Below are positions 23,703-32,748 of a DNA stretch of 36,251 bases, one piece after another. This DNA is from Gammaproteobacteria bacterium (GTDB lineage: Bacteria; Pseudomonadota; Gammaproteobacteria; Pseudomonadales; Azotimanducaceae). The position numbers and the translations under genes were made by a program. Location of the stretch: contig REEU01000173.1 of assembly GCA_007694905.1 (NCBI GenBank), positions 1 through 36,251 on the forward strand, in the 5' to 3' direction. Under the pieces are notes generated by a model. That model searched no databases and was not told where the DNA came from. It saw nothing but the letters and a program-made list of their open reading frames with translations. Numbering within the stretch: the first letter of the stretch is position 1; each line of letters starts with the position of its first letter.

Positions 23703-24473
23703 TTAACGCGGCTGCATGCGGATCCCGCCGTCGAGGCGGATCGTTTCGCCGTTCAGGTAGGGGTTCTGCATGATCTGAACGGCCAGCAGCGCGAATTCGG
23801 GTGCGTTGCCGAGGCGCTTGGGGAACTGCACCATGTCGATCAGCGGCAGTCGGACCTGATCCGGTGCGCCCATCATCATGGGGGTCTCGAAAATCCCCGG
23901 AGCGATGGTGCAGACTCGGATGCCGTTGCGGCTGAGGTCGCGGGCGATGGGCAGGGTCATCCCGGCGACGCCGGCCTTCGATGCGCTGTACGCCGCCTGG
24001 CCGACCTGGCCGTCGAAAGCCGCTACGGAGGCGGTATTGATGATCACGCCGCGTTCACCGTCTTCGTTGACCGGATCGTTCTTCGCCATGGCGGCTGCGC
24101 ACAGCCTCAGAGTATTGAAGGTTCCGATCAGGTTGACGTTGAGGACGAACTTGAATGTGTCCAGCGACATCGGACCATCCTTGCCCAGGGTCCGGGCTGC
24201 GGCACCGATGCCGGCACAGTTGACGTTGACGTGCACGGCGCCGAATGTTTCGAGGGTCGATGCTACGGCCGCCTCGACCGAAGCGGCGTCGGCCACGTCC
24301 ACCTTCCAGGCGGCGGCTTGCGCGCCGAGTTCCTTCGCCGTGGCTTTCGCAAGATCTTCGTTGAGATCGAAGATCGCGACCTTGCCGCCGGCGGCGATCA
24401 CCTGTTCCGCGGTGGCACGGCCGAGGCCGGATGCGCCGCCGGTGATGACGGCAACCTTGTCTTTCAGCTCCAT
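23703..24473 (-). CDS. Short-chain dehydrogenase, 3-hydroxyacyl-CoA dehydrogenase type II-like
   Basis: Protein of 256 residues beginning MELKDKVAVITGGASGLGRATA, the classical SDR NAD-binding motif (TGGxSGLG), with FDLNED selecting NAD. The active site contains NTASVAAFDGQVGQAAYSASKAG, giving the Tyr and Lys of YxxxK and the upstream Ser. The length and the sequence PGIFETPMMMG are those of the HSD17B10-like 3-hydroxyacyl-CoA dehydrogenases used in fatty-acid or branched-chain acyl-CoA oxidation. ATG at 24473 has GGAG ten bases upstream. A TATACT hexamer on the minus strand near 24506-24511 may be its -10 element. It is divergent from the AlkB-like gene. Confidence 0.88.
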   Translation of the reverse strand: MELKDKVAVITGGASGLGRATAEQVIAAGGKVAIFDLNEDLAKATAKELGAQAAAWKVDVADAASVEAAVASTLETFGAVHVNVNCAGIGAAARTLGKDGPMSLDTFKFVLNVNLIGTFNTLRLCAAAMAKNDPVNEDGERGVIINTASVAAFDGQVGQAAYSASKAGVAGMTLPIARDLSRNGIRVCTIAPGIFETPMMMGAPDQVRLPLIDMVQFPKRLGNAPEFALLAVQIMQNPYLNGETIRLDGGIRMQPR

Positions 24474-24590
24474 GGGGTGTGCTCTCCTGGCGAATGAAGC
24501 CGCGTAGTATACGGACCTTGTAAAGGGGAGGCTCTGAATCGGGCGCACGCCGCAGAGCTGTGGCGCGCCCGATTCAGCGCCCTCCAGGCA

Positions 24591-25199
24591 GTGGTGGAGG
24601 ATGGTTTGGCTGCTCGTTCGTCAGCAATCGACACCGCGGCGCCACCGGTTGCGGTGTACAGTGGATTCCTCGCTGACCGTTCGGCGGCACGCTGGCTGCG
24701 CTGGTGTCTGGTCGCTTTACCGTGGCGGCAGGATCGCGTGCGGATGTTCGGACGGGCACATGCGTGTCCGCGCCTGATCGCCTTCCTGGCCAAGCCCGGC
24801 CTGAGCTATCGCTACAGCGGCTTCGAGCACCGCGGCGCGGGAATGGGCACGCGGCTTTCGGTGCTGCTGGCCGCGGTCAACACTCGCCTTTCGACTCGCT
24901 TCAATAGCGTGCTCGTGACCTGCTACCGGGACGGTGCCGACCGGCTCGGCTGGCATGCGGATCGGGAGCGGGAACTCGGCCCGGATCCGGAGCTCGCGGT
25001 GCTCAGCCTCGGCGCTCCGAGAACCCTTGCCTTCCGCACCCGGGGAACGCCAAGGCAGTACACGCGTTACCCGCTGACGGCCGGGTCGCTGCTCTACATG
25101 GGTCCCGGGACGCAGGCCGATTGGCAGCACAGTGTGCCGTCGCAGCGGCACGCGACCGAGCGGGTCAGCCTCGGCTTCCGGGAGTTGGGTTGCGCATGA
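24591..25199 (+). CDS. AlkB-like 2-oxoglutarate/Fe(II) dioxygenase
   Basis: Protein of 202 residues resembling bacterial homologues of ALKBH2/3, which repair alkylated bases in DNA by oxidative demethylation. The Fe(II) ligands are H122 and D124 in LGWHADRERELG and H180 in DWQHSVP. R191 and R197 in ERVSLGFR correspond to the 2-oxoglutarate-binding arginines. Other typical blocks are RFNSVLVTCYRDG and LSLGAPRTLAFR. No ATG is available; GTG at 24591 is used, with GTG at 24594 as an alternative, and neither has a strong ribosome-binding site. The stop overlaps the murB ATG by four bases. Confidence 0.85.
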   Translation: MVEDGLAARSSAIDTAAPPVAVYSGFLADRSAARWLRWCLVALPWRQDRVRMFGRAHACPRLIAFLAKPGLSYRYSGFEHRGAGMGTRLSVLLAAVNTRLSTRFNSVLVTCYRDGADRLGWHADRERELGPDPELAVLSLGAPRTLAFRTRGTPRQYTRYPLTAGSLLYMGPGTQADWQHSVPSQRHATERVSLGFRELGCA

Positions 25200-26278
25200 G
25201 CGACGCGGTGACCTGGATGGAGGATGCGGACCTCGCGACCTCGAACAGCCTGCGGCTTCCGAGTCGCGCCCGCTGGTTGGTGTCCGTGCCGAACGCGCCT
25301 GCTGCGGTTGACGCGCTGACCAGGGCGAGTGCGAAGGGACTGACGCTGTGGGTCCTCGGTGAGGGCTCGAACGTGGTGCTGCCGCCGCGACTCGATGGGT
25401 TGGTGTTGAGGGTGAGCGACGAGGACATCCGGATTCTCGAACACCGTGGGGACAGTGTGCGCCTGCGCGTCGGCGCCGGCGTACACTGGGACGCCCTGGT
25501 GCATTGGGCCGCCGAGCGGGACTTCTGGGGGATCGAGAATCTGGCTTTGATTCCGGGTTCGGTGGGCGCTGCGCCGGTGCAAAACATCGGCGCCTATGGC
25601 CAGGAGCTGGCGAGTTCCTGCATTCGAGTGCAGGCGGTGGAACGGACGACTCGCCGAATCTGCTGGCTCGACGCCGCGGCGTGTGCGTTCGGCTACCGGG
25701 ATTCACGCTTCCGCCGTGAGCCCGGTTCCTGGGTCATCACGGCCCTGGAACTCAGTCTCAGGACACGGGGGCAGGCAGAAGTCGGCTATGCGGGCGTCCG
25801 GGACATTCTGAGTGAACTTGGTCTGGCGGGCGCGTCCCCCGTGGAGATGGTGCGGGCCATCTCCACGTTGCGCCGGCGCAAGCTGCCGGATCCGGCAGAG
25901 CTCCCCAATGCGGGCAGCTTCTTCAAAAATCCGGTGGTCAGCTTGGCGACGTTCGAGCAGCTGCGGGGTCGGGATCCGGACCTTCCCGGGACCGCAACGG
26001 CGGACGGGATCAAGCTGTCCGCGGCATGGTTGATCGATCGTTGCGGCTGGCGGGGATTCCGCCGCGGCGGGGTTGGGGTGGCGCCTCAGCACGCGTTGGT
26101 GCTGGTTCATCATGGCGGGGCGGACGCGCGGGCGCTGCTGGCCCTGGCAGCTGACATCGCCGCCTCGGTCAGGGACCGTTTCGGCGTCCAGCTGGAGCGA
26201 GAGCCCACGGATCCGGTCGGGCCTGAACCAGCCGGTGCGTCAGCACCGGATGGCCCAGGGTGGGGGCTTAAAGACTAG
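25196..26278 (+). CDS. murB: UDP-N-acetylenolpyruvoylglucosamine reductase MurB
   Basis: Protein of 360 residues. It reduces enolpyruvyl-UDP-GlcNAc to UDP-MurNAc in peptidoglycan synthesis. Flavin-binding motifs are [10 protein letters not shown] and [31 protein letters not shown] is the type I MurB Tyr-loop, and [12 protein letters not shown] carries the catalytic Ser. A C-terminal Pro-rich tail of ~25 residues is not part of the fold. ATG at 25196 overlaps the AlkB-like stop (ATGA), so murB appears to be translated behind the dioxygenase. Its stop overlaps that of rne tail to tail. Confidence 0.94.
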   Translation: MSDAVTWMEDADLATSNSLRLPSRARWLVSVPNAPAAVDALTRASAKGLTLWVLGEGSNVVLPPRLDGLVLRVSDEDIRILEHRGDSVRLRVGAGVHWDALVHWAAERDFWGIENLALIPGSVGAAPVQNIGAYGQELASSCIRVQAVERTTRRICWLDAAACAFGYRDSRFRREPGSWVITALELSLRTRGQAEVGYAGVRDILSELGLAGASPVEMVRAISTLRRRKLPDPAELPNAGSFFKNPVVSLATFEQLRGRDPDLPGTATADGIKLSAAWLIDRCGWRGFRRGGVGVAPQHALVLVHHGGADARALLALAADIAASVRDRFGVQLEREPTDPVGPEPAGASAPDGPGWGLKD

Positions 26279-29200
26279 CTGGAGCCGCCTGCCTTCGAGG
26301 ACGGTTCCGGTGCATCCGTGGCGTCATCTTCCTCGTTCAGCGGCAAGGCGCCCTGCGGCGCTGCGAGCCGTTGGCGCGGATCGTTGGCCGCCCGGGGCGC
26401 CTCAGTCGGCGGCCGGGGCTGGACGGGAATGGGATCCGCCGTCACGGCGGGGCGAATGGACTTCGGCGGCGGGCGATCCTCGATCACCACCTGCGCAGGC
26501 TGACGTGCGGCCCGATTACGCGGATCGTTTGCGGCGCGCGCCGGTTCGCTTGCGGCAGGAGCCGGCTCGGAGTCGTCTGGACTCGTCGCGGCGGGCTCCT
26601 CGGCCGGTGTTTGATCGTCTGTGACCTCCGCGTCCGCGGGCGCAGTGTCTGCTGTACTCGCATCTTCCGCGGCCGGTTCGGGCGGCGTGGCTTCGCCGCT
26701 GGTTGCAGCGACCGGCTTCGAATCGGCGTCGGACTCGGCCCGAGTTTCGGCCTCGACCTCCACCATGTTCGTCGGGGTCGCCGGCGCCATGGCATGTTCC
26801 ATTCCGCCCCGGCGGATGGTCGGTTCTTCGTTGTCGACCTCGTCCTCGGGCACACTCGCCGCTGCCGGGGGCGCTGTTTCAGCAGCGACAGCCCTTGGCG
26901 TGCTCGGGGCTTCAGCCGGAATTTCCGAGCGATCCTGTCGCGGCCTGCGTCGGGTGTTGGCGGGTGGCGTATGCGCTTCGACTGGCGCATTCACGCCGTC
27001 GGCTTCCCCTTTAGCCGCGGACGGTGCTGATTCGGTGGCCGTCTCAGGCGCTGGCATGCTCTGATCATCGCCAGTTTCAACCGGTCGTCGACGTCGTCGC
27101 CCGCGTGCCTCGCTGCCGCCCTGATCGCTGCTGTCCGCAGATTCAGGCTGTTCAGGACGATGCTCTTTAGGCGTCGTTTCCGCTCCAGCTTCGTTCGTCT
27201 CATCACCTTCGCCGGAACGACGACGGCGCCCGCGACCACCGCGGCGGCGCCGCCGCTTGCGGGTCCCGTCACCGGAGCCTTCGCCGTCACCTTGCGACTC
27301 GGGACCGCGATTGGCTTCCGCCGGGCTCGGCTCATTGTCCGGCGACTTGGCACTCACGGCCGCTCCGTCCTTGGTGGACTCTTCGGTTTCCGGTCGCCGT
27401 CCGCGTCGCTGCCGACGCTCGCCTCCTGCGTCGTCGCGGTTGCGATCTTTGGCCTGGGCGTCGTCGTCGCGCGGCCGTTGCCGTCTGCGAGCACTGCCTT
27501 CGCGTTCACCCTCGGAACGGGGTTCGCCGCCACGACCGCGGCCGCGACGGGAGCGCTGACTTTCGCTGCTCGCGGCGTCCTTGCTTTCCGTCTTCCTGGG
27601 CGTGGCTACCGAAGTCTCTGCGGGCGCGGATTCGCCACCACCGAACAGCATGCGAGAGAGACGACTGAACAGCCCGCCGGCGGCGGCAGGCGCCGACGCC
27701 GCCGGCGTGGGCGGCTTGGCCTGTGGTTCGGGCTGCGGTGCAGGTGCCCGGGGCGCAACCGTCTTGACGGCCGCTTCCCGCACCGGCGCCGGTGGAGCCG
27801 CCTCGTGGGTGGCTTCGAGCTCGGTCTGTTCCGTCACCGCATCGACGATCTGGTAGGTGGGTACGTCCTCCTCGGCCAGCTGGTCGTCGCGTATGCGCTG
27901 AACCTCGAAGTGAGGTGTTTCCAGATTGGGATTCGGCACGATCATGATGCGCACCTGCGTGCGCAGTTCGATGGCCGTCAGGTCGGACCGCTTCTCGTTG
28001 AGCAGGAAGGAGGCGATGCTCACCGGCACCAGTGCCCGCACGGCCGCACTGCGGTCTTTCAACGCTTCCTCTTCCAGCAGGCGTAGAATGGACAGCGCCA
28101 GCGAGCGTACGTCGCGGATGACACCCTGGCCGCTGCAGCGCGGGCAGACGATGGTGGTGGTCTCCTCCAGCGACGGCCGCAGACGCTGCCGGGACATCTC
28201 CATGAGGCCGAAACGGGAAATGCGTCCGACCTGGACCCGAGCGCGATCCGCCTCGAGGGCCTCGCGCATTCTGTTTTCGACCTCGCGCTGATTGCGGTTG
28301 GACATCATGTCGATGAAGTCGATGACGATGAGTCCGCCCATGTCCCGCAGGCGAAGCTGCCGCGCGATCTCATCGGCCGCTTCGAGATTGGTGTTGAGCG
28401 CGGTCTCCTCGATGTCGGCTCCGCGGGTGGCGCGGGCGGAGTTGATGTCGATGGAGACCAGGGCCTCGGTCGGATCGATCACGATGGAACCGCCGGAGGG
28501 AAGCTTCACCTCGCGCTGGAATGCGGATTCGATCTGCGACTCGATCTGATAGCGGTTGAACAGCGGTACCGGGTCCTCATAGCGACGGATCCGATCACGA
28601 TAGCTCGGCATCACCTGCTCAATGAATTCGATGGCCTGGGCGTGGGCGTCGGCGGTGTCGATCATGACCTCGGTGACGTCCTTGCGCAGGTAGTCACGGA
28701 TCGCTCGCAGGATGACGTTGTTTTCCTGATAGATCAGGAAGGGGGCCTTCTGCTCGTCGCTGGCCCGGCGAATCGCATCCCATACCTGAAGCAGGTAGTC
28801 AAGATCCCACTGCAGTTCCTCGGAGTTGCGACCGACGCCTGCCGTGCGGACGATGACCCCCATACCCTCGGGAATCGTCAGGGAAGACATGGCCTGGCGC
28901 AGCTGATCCCGCTCTTCTCCCTCGATGCGTCGGGAAATGCCACCAGCGCGGGGATTGTTCGGCATCAGAACCATGTAGCGCCCGGCGAGGGAGATGAAGC
29001 TGGTGAGTGCGGCGCCCTTGTTGCCGCGCTCTTCCTTGTCTACCTGGACGATCAGTTCCTGGCCTTCCTTGACCACCTCCGCGATGTTGACCTTGCCTTG
29101 AATGTCTCCAGCCTTGCGGCTGTAGTATTCCGGTGCAATCTCCTTCAGCGGCAGGAAGCCGTGACGATCGGCTCCGAAATCGACGAAGGCCGCTTCGAGG

Positions 29201-29355
29201 CTGGGCTCGACGCGGGTGATGCGGGCTTTGTAGATGCTGGATTTTTTCTGTTCCCGGGCTCGGGATTCGATGTCCAGATCGAACAATTTCTGGCCATCGA
29301 CGAGCGCAACCCGCAGCTCTTCTGGCTGGGTCGCGTTGATCAGCATGCGTTTCAT
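26275..29355 (-). CDS. rne: Ribonuclease E, endoribonuclease and degradosome scaffold
   Basis: Protein of 1026 residues. The N-terminal catalytic half has [21 protein letters not shown], an S1 RNA-binding domain ([22 protein letters not shown]), the 5'-sensor region, the DNase I-like catalytic Asp residues in LVSIDINS and [10 protein letters not shown], and the zinc-link CPRCSGQG. After about residue 530 the protein becomes a long low-complexity scaffold of Arg-rich blocks ([24 protein letters not shown]) and acidic Ala/Pro/Glu stretches. It ends with two AANDPR motifs near the C-terminus. RNase E initiates mRNA decay and processes rRNA and tRNA at the inner membrane. The long gene-free region upstream fits the autoregulated 5' leader of this gene. 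Confidence 0.95.
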   Translation of the reverse strand: MKRMLINATQPEELRVALVDGQKLFDLDIESRAREQKKSSIYKARITRVEPSLEAAFVDFGADRHGFLPLKEIAPEYYSRKAGDIQGKVNIAEVVKEGQELIVQVDKEERGNKGAALTSFISLAGRYMVLMPNNPRAGGISRRIEGEERDQLRQAMSSLTIPEGMGVIVRTAGVGRNSEELQWDLDYLLQVWDAIRRASDEQKAPFLIYQENNVILRAIRDYLRKDVTEVMIDTADAHAQAIEFIEQVMPSYRDRIRRYEDPVPLFNRYQIESQIESAFQREVKLPSGGSIVIDPTEALVSIDINSARATRGADIEETALNTNLEAADEIARQLRLRDMGGLIVIDFIDMMSNRNQREVENRMREALEADRARVQVGRISRFGLMEMSRQRLRPSLEETTTIVCPRCSGQGVIRDVRSLALSILRLLEEEALKDRSAAVRALVPVSIASFLLNEKRSDLTAIELRTQVRIMIVPNPNLETPHFEVQRIRDDQLAEEDVPTYQIVDAVTEQTELEATHEAAPPAPVREAAVKTVAPRAPAPQPEPQAKPPTPAASAPAAAGGLFSRLSRMLFGGGESAPAETSVATPRKTESKDAASSESQRSRRGRGRGGEPRSEGEREGSARRRQRPRDDDAQAKDRNRDDAGGERRQRRGRRPETEESTKDGAAVSAKSPDNEPSPAEANRGPESQGDGEGSGDGTRKRRRRRGGRGRRRRSGEGDETNEAGAETTPKEHRPEQPESADSSDQGGSEARGRRRRRPVETGDDQSMPAPETATESAPSAAKGEADGVNAPVEAHTPPANTRRRPRQDRSEIPAEAPSTPRAVAAETAPPAAASVPEDEVDNEEPTIRRGGMEHAMAPATPTNMVEVEAETRAESDADSKPVAATSGEATPPEPAAEDASTADTAPADAEVTDDQTPAEEPAATSPDDSEPAPAASEPARAANDPRNRAARQPAQVVIEDRPPPKSIRPAVTADPIPVQPRPPTEAPRAANDPRQRLAAPQGALPLNEEDDATDAPEPSSKAGGSS

Positions 29356-30017
29356 TTATGGCACTCGCCTGGAGAGCGGGCGCAGCAAGCCTGGGCGGCC
29401 GAGATCAGGTAGCCGTGTACAGCAGGACCGGAGTCACCACCGTGTCGGTACGCGGAGGCCGGCTGCGACCCAAAGGCCGTTGCCGGGCGTGCGCCGGTCA
29501 AGTCCGTCTCGCGTGGACACCGACCGTTGCATCTGTCCGGATAGCGTCGGATGGCGCACGCGCCTGTACCGACGCTCCGGTGCAGCCTATGGCTTCACCG
29601 GCGCTGCGCCTCCCGATGTGCTGCGCTCCTGTGGCCGCGCGTCCTCTTGCAGCAGGACAGCTGGCGTGGCCGGACAGGATCCCGGACAATTTCCTTCACG
29701 ATTCCTCCTGGCTTTCCGAGAACTCACAGCTCCGGACTGCCGAAGAGTCTTCCCATTCTCTGGATGCCGCATGCTTGGTGCGACAGCGCTCGTGCTATCG
29801 TCGGACGAACCGGCGGGTTGCGCCTGGGCTCGTCGCCCTGTTCAAACATTCCTGTGCGTTCGTGAAACGGGGAACAGAGCGTGATTGAAGCTCTTGATTT
29901 CCCTGCGAACGCCCGGGCCGACGTTGCACGGATCACCACTGCCGGCGGAAGATGTCCGCTCAGGGCTGGTGATCAACTCAGGTCGGCCCGCCACCAGATT
30001 GTAACAGCAGTCCCCAA
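29356..30017. other. 662-base gene-free region between divergent rne and rluC
   Basis: It probably contains the rne promoter and a long rne 5' untranslated leader on the minus strand, and the rluC promoter on the plus strand. In Escherichia coli the rne leader is about 360 bases and folds into hairpins used for autoregulation. ORFs across the region have no recognisable motif and odd, Cys/Arg-rich composition, so I do not call them genes. No sigma-70 pair with good spacing was found on either strand by eye. Confidence 0.45.
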
Positions 30018-31073
30018 GTGACTCAAACGAAAGGAAAAACGAAGGCTCGTCGCAAGGCGCCCGCTGGCCGTGGCCGGCGGGCGCCGGTTTCGCAGCGCCG
30101 CGCCGAAGCCCAACCGGCGGCGGCCGGCATGCGGGCGCAACCGACGCGTATGGTCAGGATTGATGCGGAAGGGGCCGGTCAGCGCATCGACAATCTCCTG
30201 TTGCGCGAGCTCAAGGGCGTCCCTCGCAGCCGGGTCTACAGCATGCTTCGCAAGGGGGAGGTCCGGGTCGATGGTCGGCGTATTCGGGCCGGCCATCGTC
30301 TGCAGGCGGGCGAGGAAGTGCGGCTGCCGCCCTGGCACGGACCCGCCGCCGGACGGCGTCCCGCTGAGCCTTCGGTGGCGCTGGCCGAGCGCCTCGCAGC
30401 CGGCGTTCTGCATGAGGACGACGATCTGCTGGCCATGGATAAGCCGGCCGGCCTCGCGGTGCATGGTGGCAGCGGCATTCATCTCGGCCTGGTCGAGGCG
30501 TTGCGACAGCTTCGACCCGACACGCCCTTCTTAGAGCTGGCGCATCGGATCGATCGTGACACCTCGGGCTGTGTGCTGCTCGCCAAGCGCCGGGCAGCGC
30601 TGCGGCGGCTGCACGTCCTGTTTCGGGAACGGCGCGCGAAGAAGCGCTATCTGGCGCTTGTGGGGGGAGACTGGCCCGCGCATCTGCGTCAGCTCGACGC
30701 GCCCTTGGAGCGGCGCGTGGCCGCCAGCGGTGAGCGCTTCGTCCGCGTCTCGGCCGCCGGCAAGCACGCAGTCACCCGGGTGCGGGTTGCCGCAAGGCTG
30801 CAAGAGGCGACCCTGCTCGAGATCGAACCGGAAACAGGCCGGACCCACCAGATCCGCGTGCACCTCGCCGCCGCGGGACACCCCATTCTCGGCGATCCGA
30901 AGTACGCCGATGACGAGGCGAGGGCCTGGCATGAGACGCTCGGCGTCGTCCGGCTCTGTCTGCATGCAGCGTCCATCGAACTCCCGGAATGGGGCGACGA
31001 CGGGACGGCCCGACGTTTCGAGGCGCCGCTTCCAAAAGATATGGCCGATCTCGTGGCCCGGCTGTCCGGCTGA
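30018..31073 (+). CDS. rluC: 23S rRNA pseudouridine synthase RluC
   Basis: Protein of 351 residues. An S4 RNA-binding domain (AGQRIDNLLLRELKGVPRSRVYSMLRKGEVRVDG) is followed by the pseudouridine synthase domain with the catalytic Asp in AHRIDRDTSGC. Further motifs are DKPAGLAVHGG, AKKRYLALV and GRTHQIRVHLAAAGHPILGD. In Escherichia coli RluC modifies positions 955, 2504 and 2580 of 23S rRNA, and rluC is divergent from rne as here. The start GTG at 30018 gives a basic ~40-residue N-terminal extension; ATG at 30129 or 30150 would give the usual length and cannot be excluded. Confidence 0.92.
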   Translation: MTQTKGKTKARRKAPAGRGRRAPVSQRRAEAQPAAAGMRAQPTRMVRIDAEGAGQRIDNLLLRELKGVPRSRVYSMLRKGEVRVDGRRIRAGHRLQAGEEVRLPPWHGPAAGRRPAEPSVALAERLAAGVLHEDDDLLAMDKPAGLAVHGGSGIHLGLVEALRQLRPDTPFLELAHRIDRDTSGCVLLAKRRAALRRLHVLFRERRAKKRYLALVGGDWPAHLRQLDAPLERRVAASGERFVRVSAAGKHAVTRVRVAARLQEATLLEIEPETGRTHQIRVHLAAAGHPILGDPKYADDEARAWHETLGVVRLCLHAASIELPEWGDDGTARRFEAPLPKDMADLVARLSG

Positions 31074-31109
31074 GAGGCGCAGGATTCGGCTGCGACCACA
31101 CGCGCAACG

Positions 31110-31691
31110 TCAGGGCAGGTGCACCCCGAATGTGGCCAAAAGGTCCACCAGGGCCATCAGCGGCAAGCCGATCAGGGCATTCGGATCGCGGCCGTCGAAA
31201 CCTTCGAACAGCACGATACCGTAGCCTTCCGCATAGAAGCTCCCGGCCGCATCGACAGGCTGTTCGACAGCGAGGTAGCGGTCGATGGCGGCGGCGTCGA
31301 GTTGTCGGAATCGGACGGCGAAAGATTCGACGGTGCTAGCGCTGCGGCCCCCGGTTGCAGCGATGACGCACAGGCCGGTGTGAAGCACCAGCGTTCGTCC
31401 TGCCGCGTCGCGGATTTGGGCGGCGGCGGCGGCAAGATTGCCTGGCTTGCCCAGAGGACGTCCATCCAGGTCTGCCACCTGATCGGAGCCAATGACCAGG
31501 CAGGCTTCGCCCGCATGCCGGTCGGCCACCGCCTGCGCCTTGGCGCAGGCCAGGCGTCGGGCCATCTCCGGAGGAGATTCCGCCACTTGCGGGCGCTCGT
31601 CCACATCCGGCACTTCCCAGGTGAACGGCAGCTGCAATCGCTGCAGCAGTGCTCGTCGATAGGGCGAGCCTGATGCCAGGATCAGCGTCAT
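31110..31691 (-). CDS. Maf-family nucleoside triphosphate pyrophosphatase (YceF-like)
   Basis: Protein of 193 residues beginning MTLILASGSPYRRALLQRL, the Maf signature (LASxSPRR). It also carries the catalytic-region motif VIGSDQVADLDGRPLGKPG and an end with GSFYAEGYGIVLFEGFDGRDPNALIGLPL. The position beside rluC and yceD is that of Escherichia coli yceF, whose product hydrolyses 7-methyl-GTP. It is convergent with rluC (36 bases apart) and divergent from yceD. Confidence 0.92.
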   Translation of the reverse strand: MTLILASGSPYRRALLQRLQLPFTWEVPDVDERPQVAESPPEMARRLACAKAQAVADRHAGEACLVIGSDQVADLDGRPLGKPGNLAAAAAQIRDAAGRTLVLHTGLCVIAATGGRSASTVESFAVRFRQLDAAAIDRYLAVEQPVDAAGSFYAEGYGIVLFEGFDGRDPNALIGLPLMALVDLLATFGVHLP

Positions 31692-31814
31692 CGGCGCTGA
31701 CGCGGTCGGGTGGGACTCAGACGGATGTCCGATGCGTCTGGAGCAGGCTTGAGCGTCGCTATAAGTCCTTGATTACTCATCGGAGCAGGGCCGGTTCGGG
31801 TGCCGCATTAGCCT

Positions 31815-31843
31815 TTGACAGCGCTCGGGGGCATGCCTATGAT
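31815..31843 (+). promoter_or_regulatory. Near-consensus sigma-70 promoter for yceD-rpmF-fab
   Basis: TTGACA (31815-31820) is a perfect -35 element. TATGAT (31838-31843) matches the -10 consensus at five of six positions, and the spacer is exactly 17 bases. It faces yceD, leaving a leader of about 90 bases. This is the best promoter visible in the window. Confidence 0.78.
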
Positions 31844-31941
31844 TGCGCGCCTGTCGCGGCCGGGGGGCAGTTTTGGCTGTTTGAGATCCTGTGAGACAGG
31901 ACTTTGCCGCAGCTCCAGACGACAGGGCAAGTGAGGCCGTC

Positions 31942-32451
31942 ATGCATCTTTCGCCCTATCAGCTGGCACGCGAAAACCGGACACTCACCCTTGATGTGCC
32001 GCTGGACGCACTGCCGCGCTTCGCCTCCCTGGTGGCTGCGGAAGGTGAGGCGGTTCGGGTCGAGGTACAGTTCGATCGGGACGAGCAGGGCCGTTGCCAT
32101 ATGCATGGACGGCTGCGCACCAGGCAACGTTTTCTGTGTGCGAACTGTCGCGAGGTCGAGGCCTGCGACATGGACGTGGAGGTGGATGCCTGCCTCCTCA
32201 GTTCCGACGACGCTGCGCGCGAGCTGCTCGGCGAGGTCGACCCATTGGTGATCGAAGGGCCGGAGGCCACGCCGGCACAGTTGTTCGAGGATGATCTGCT
32301 GCTGGCGCTGCCCGAACGGCCCTGTTACGGCAGCGAGGCCTGCCCGCACAGGGTGCAGATGCCTGAGGACGAGCTGCCGGAGCAGCAGCGTGACAATCCG
32401 TTCGCGGTCCTGGCGGAACTGAAGGATGGTTCGAGGCGCCGCGACGATTGA
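31942..32451 (+). CDS. yceD: YceD/DUF177 family protein (large ribosomal subunit accumulation protein)
   Basis: Protein of 169 residues. The CANC pair (C66, C69) matches the conserved C-x-x-C of DUF177, followed by the acidic ALPERPCYGSEACPH region and the conserved DNPFAVLAELK C-terminus. YceD is linked to 23S rRNA/large subunit accumulation and is almost always upstream of rpmF, as here. ATG at 31942 gives the N-terminus SPYQLARENRTL in register with homologues and has GAGG seven bases upstream. GTG at 31891 would add 17 residues. Confidence 0.88.
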   Translation: MHLSPYQLARENRTLTLDVPLDALPRFASLVAAEGEAVRVEVQFDRDEQGRCHMHGRLRTRQRFLCANCREVEACDMDVEVDACLLSSDDAARELLGEVDPLVIEGPEATPAQLFEDDLLLALPERPCYGSEACPHRVQMPEDELPEQQRDNPFAVLAELKDGSRRRDD

Positions 32452-32539
32452 ACCTGGGCTCTCGGATCCGCGATGCGTGTGGTCGCGGACATGATTCATG
32501 ATCTGGTGCGGAGTTCCGCGCCGCGAGGAGATTTCAGCC

Positions 32540-32719
32540 ATGGCTGTACAACAGAATCGCAAGACCCGCTCGCGCCGCGGCATGCGTCGGTCCCACGATG
32601 CCCTGTCCGGTCCGACCCTATCCGTCGATCCGACCACGGGTGAGACCCATCGCCGGCACCATATCACCGCCGACGGTTTCTACCGCGGCCGCAAGGTCGC
32701 TCCAGCCCAGGACGACTGA
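32540..32719 (+). CDS. rpmF: 50S ribosomal protein L32
   Basis: Protein of 59 residues, the usual length, beginning [22 protein letters not shown], the strongly conserved L32 N-terminus. The [16 protein letters not shown] block and the short basic end follow. ATG at 32540 has GAGGAG nine bases upstream. It lies between yceD and fabD; the gap to fabD is only 29 bases, with no plsX or fabH. Confidence 0.96.
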   Translation: MAVQQNRKTRSRRGMRRSHDALSGPTLSVDPTTGETHRRHHITADGFYRGRKVAPAQDD

Positions 32720-32748
32720 AGCACGCGTTCGCGCCGGGGGAGGAAGGG

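Noticed and set aside
27160-28086. 308-residue plus-strand ORF opposite rne
   Set aside because: It is antisense to the RNase E coding sequence, with composition that follows from the complementary frame; no motif.
29358-29888. 176-residue plus-strand ORF in the rne-rluC gap
   Set aside because: No recognisable domain, scattered Cys/Arg composition, starts within the rne translation-initiation region, and no ribosome-binding site.
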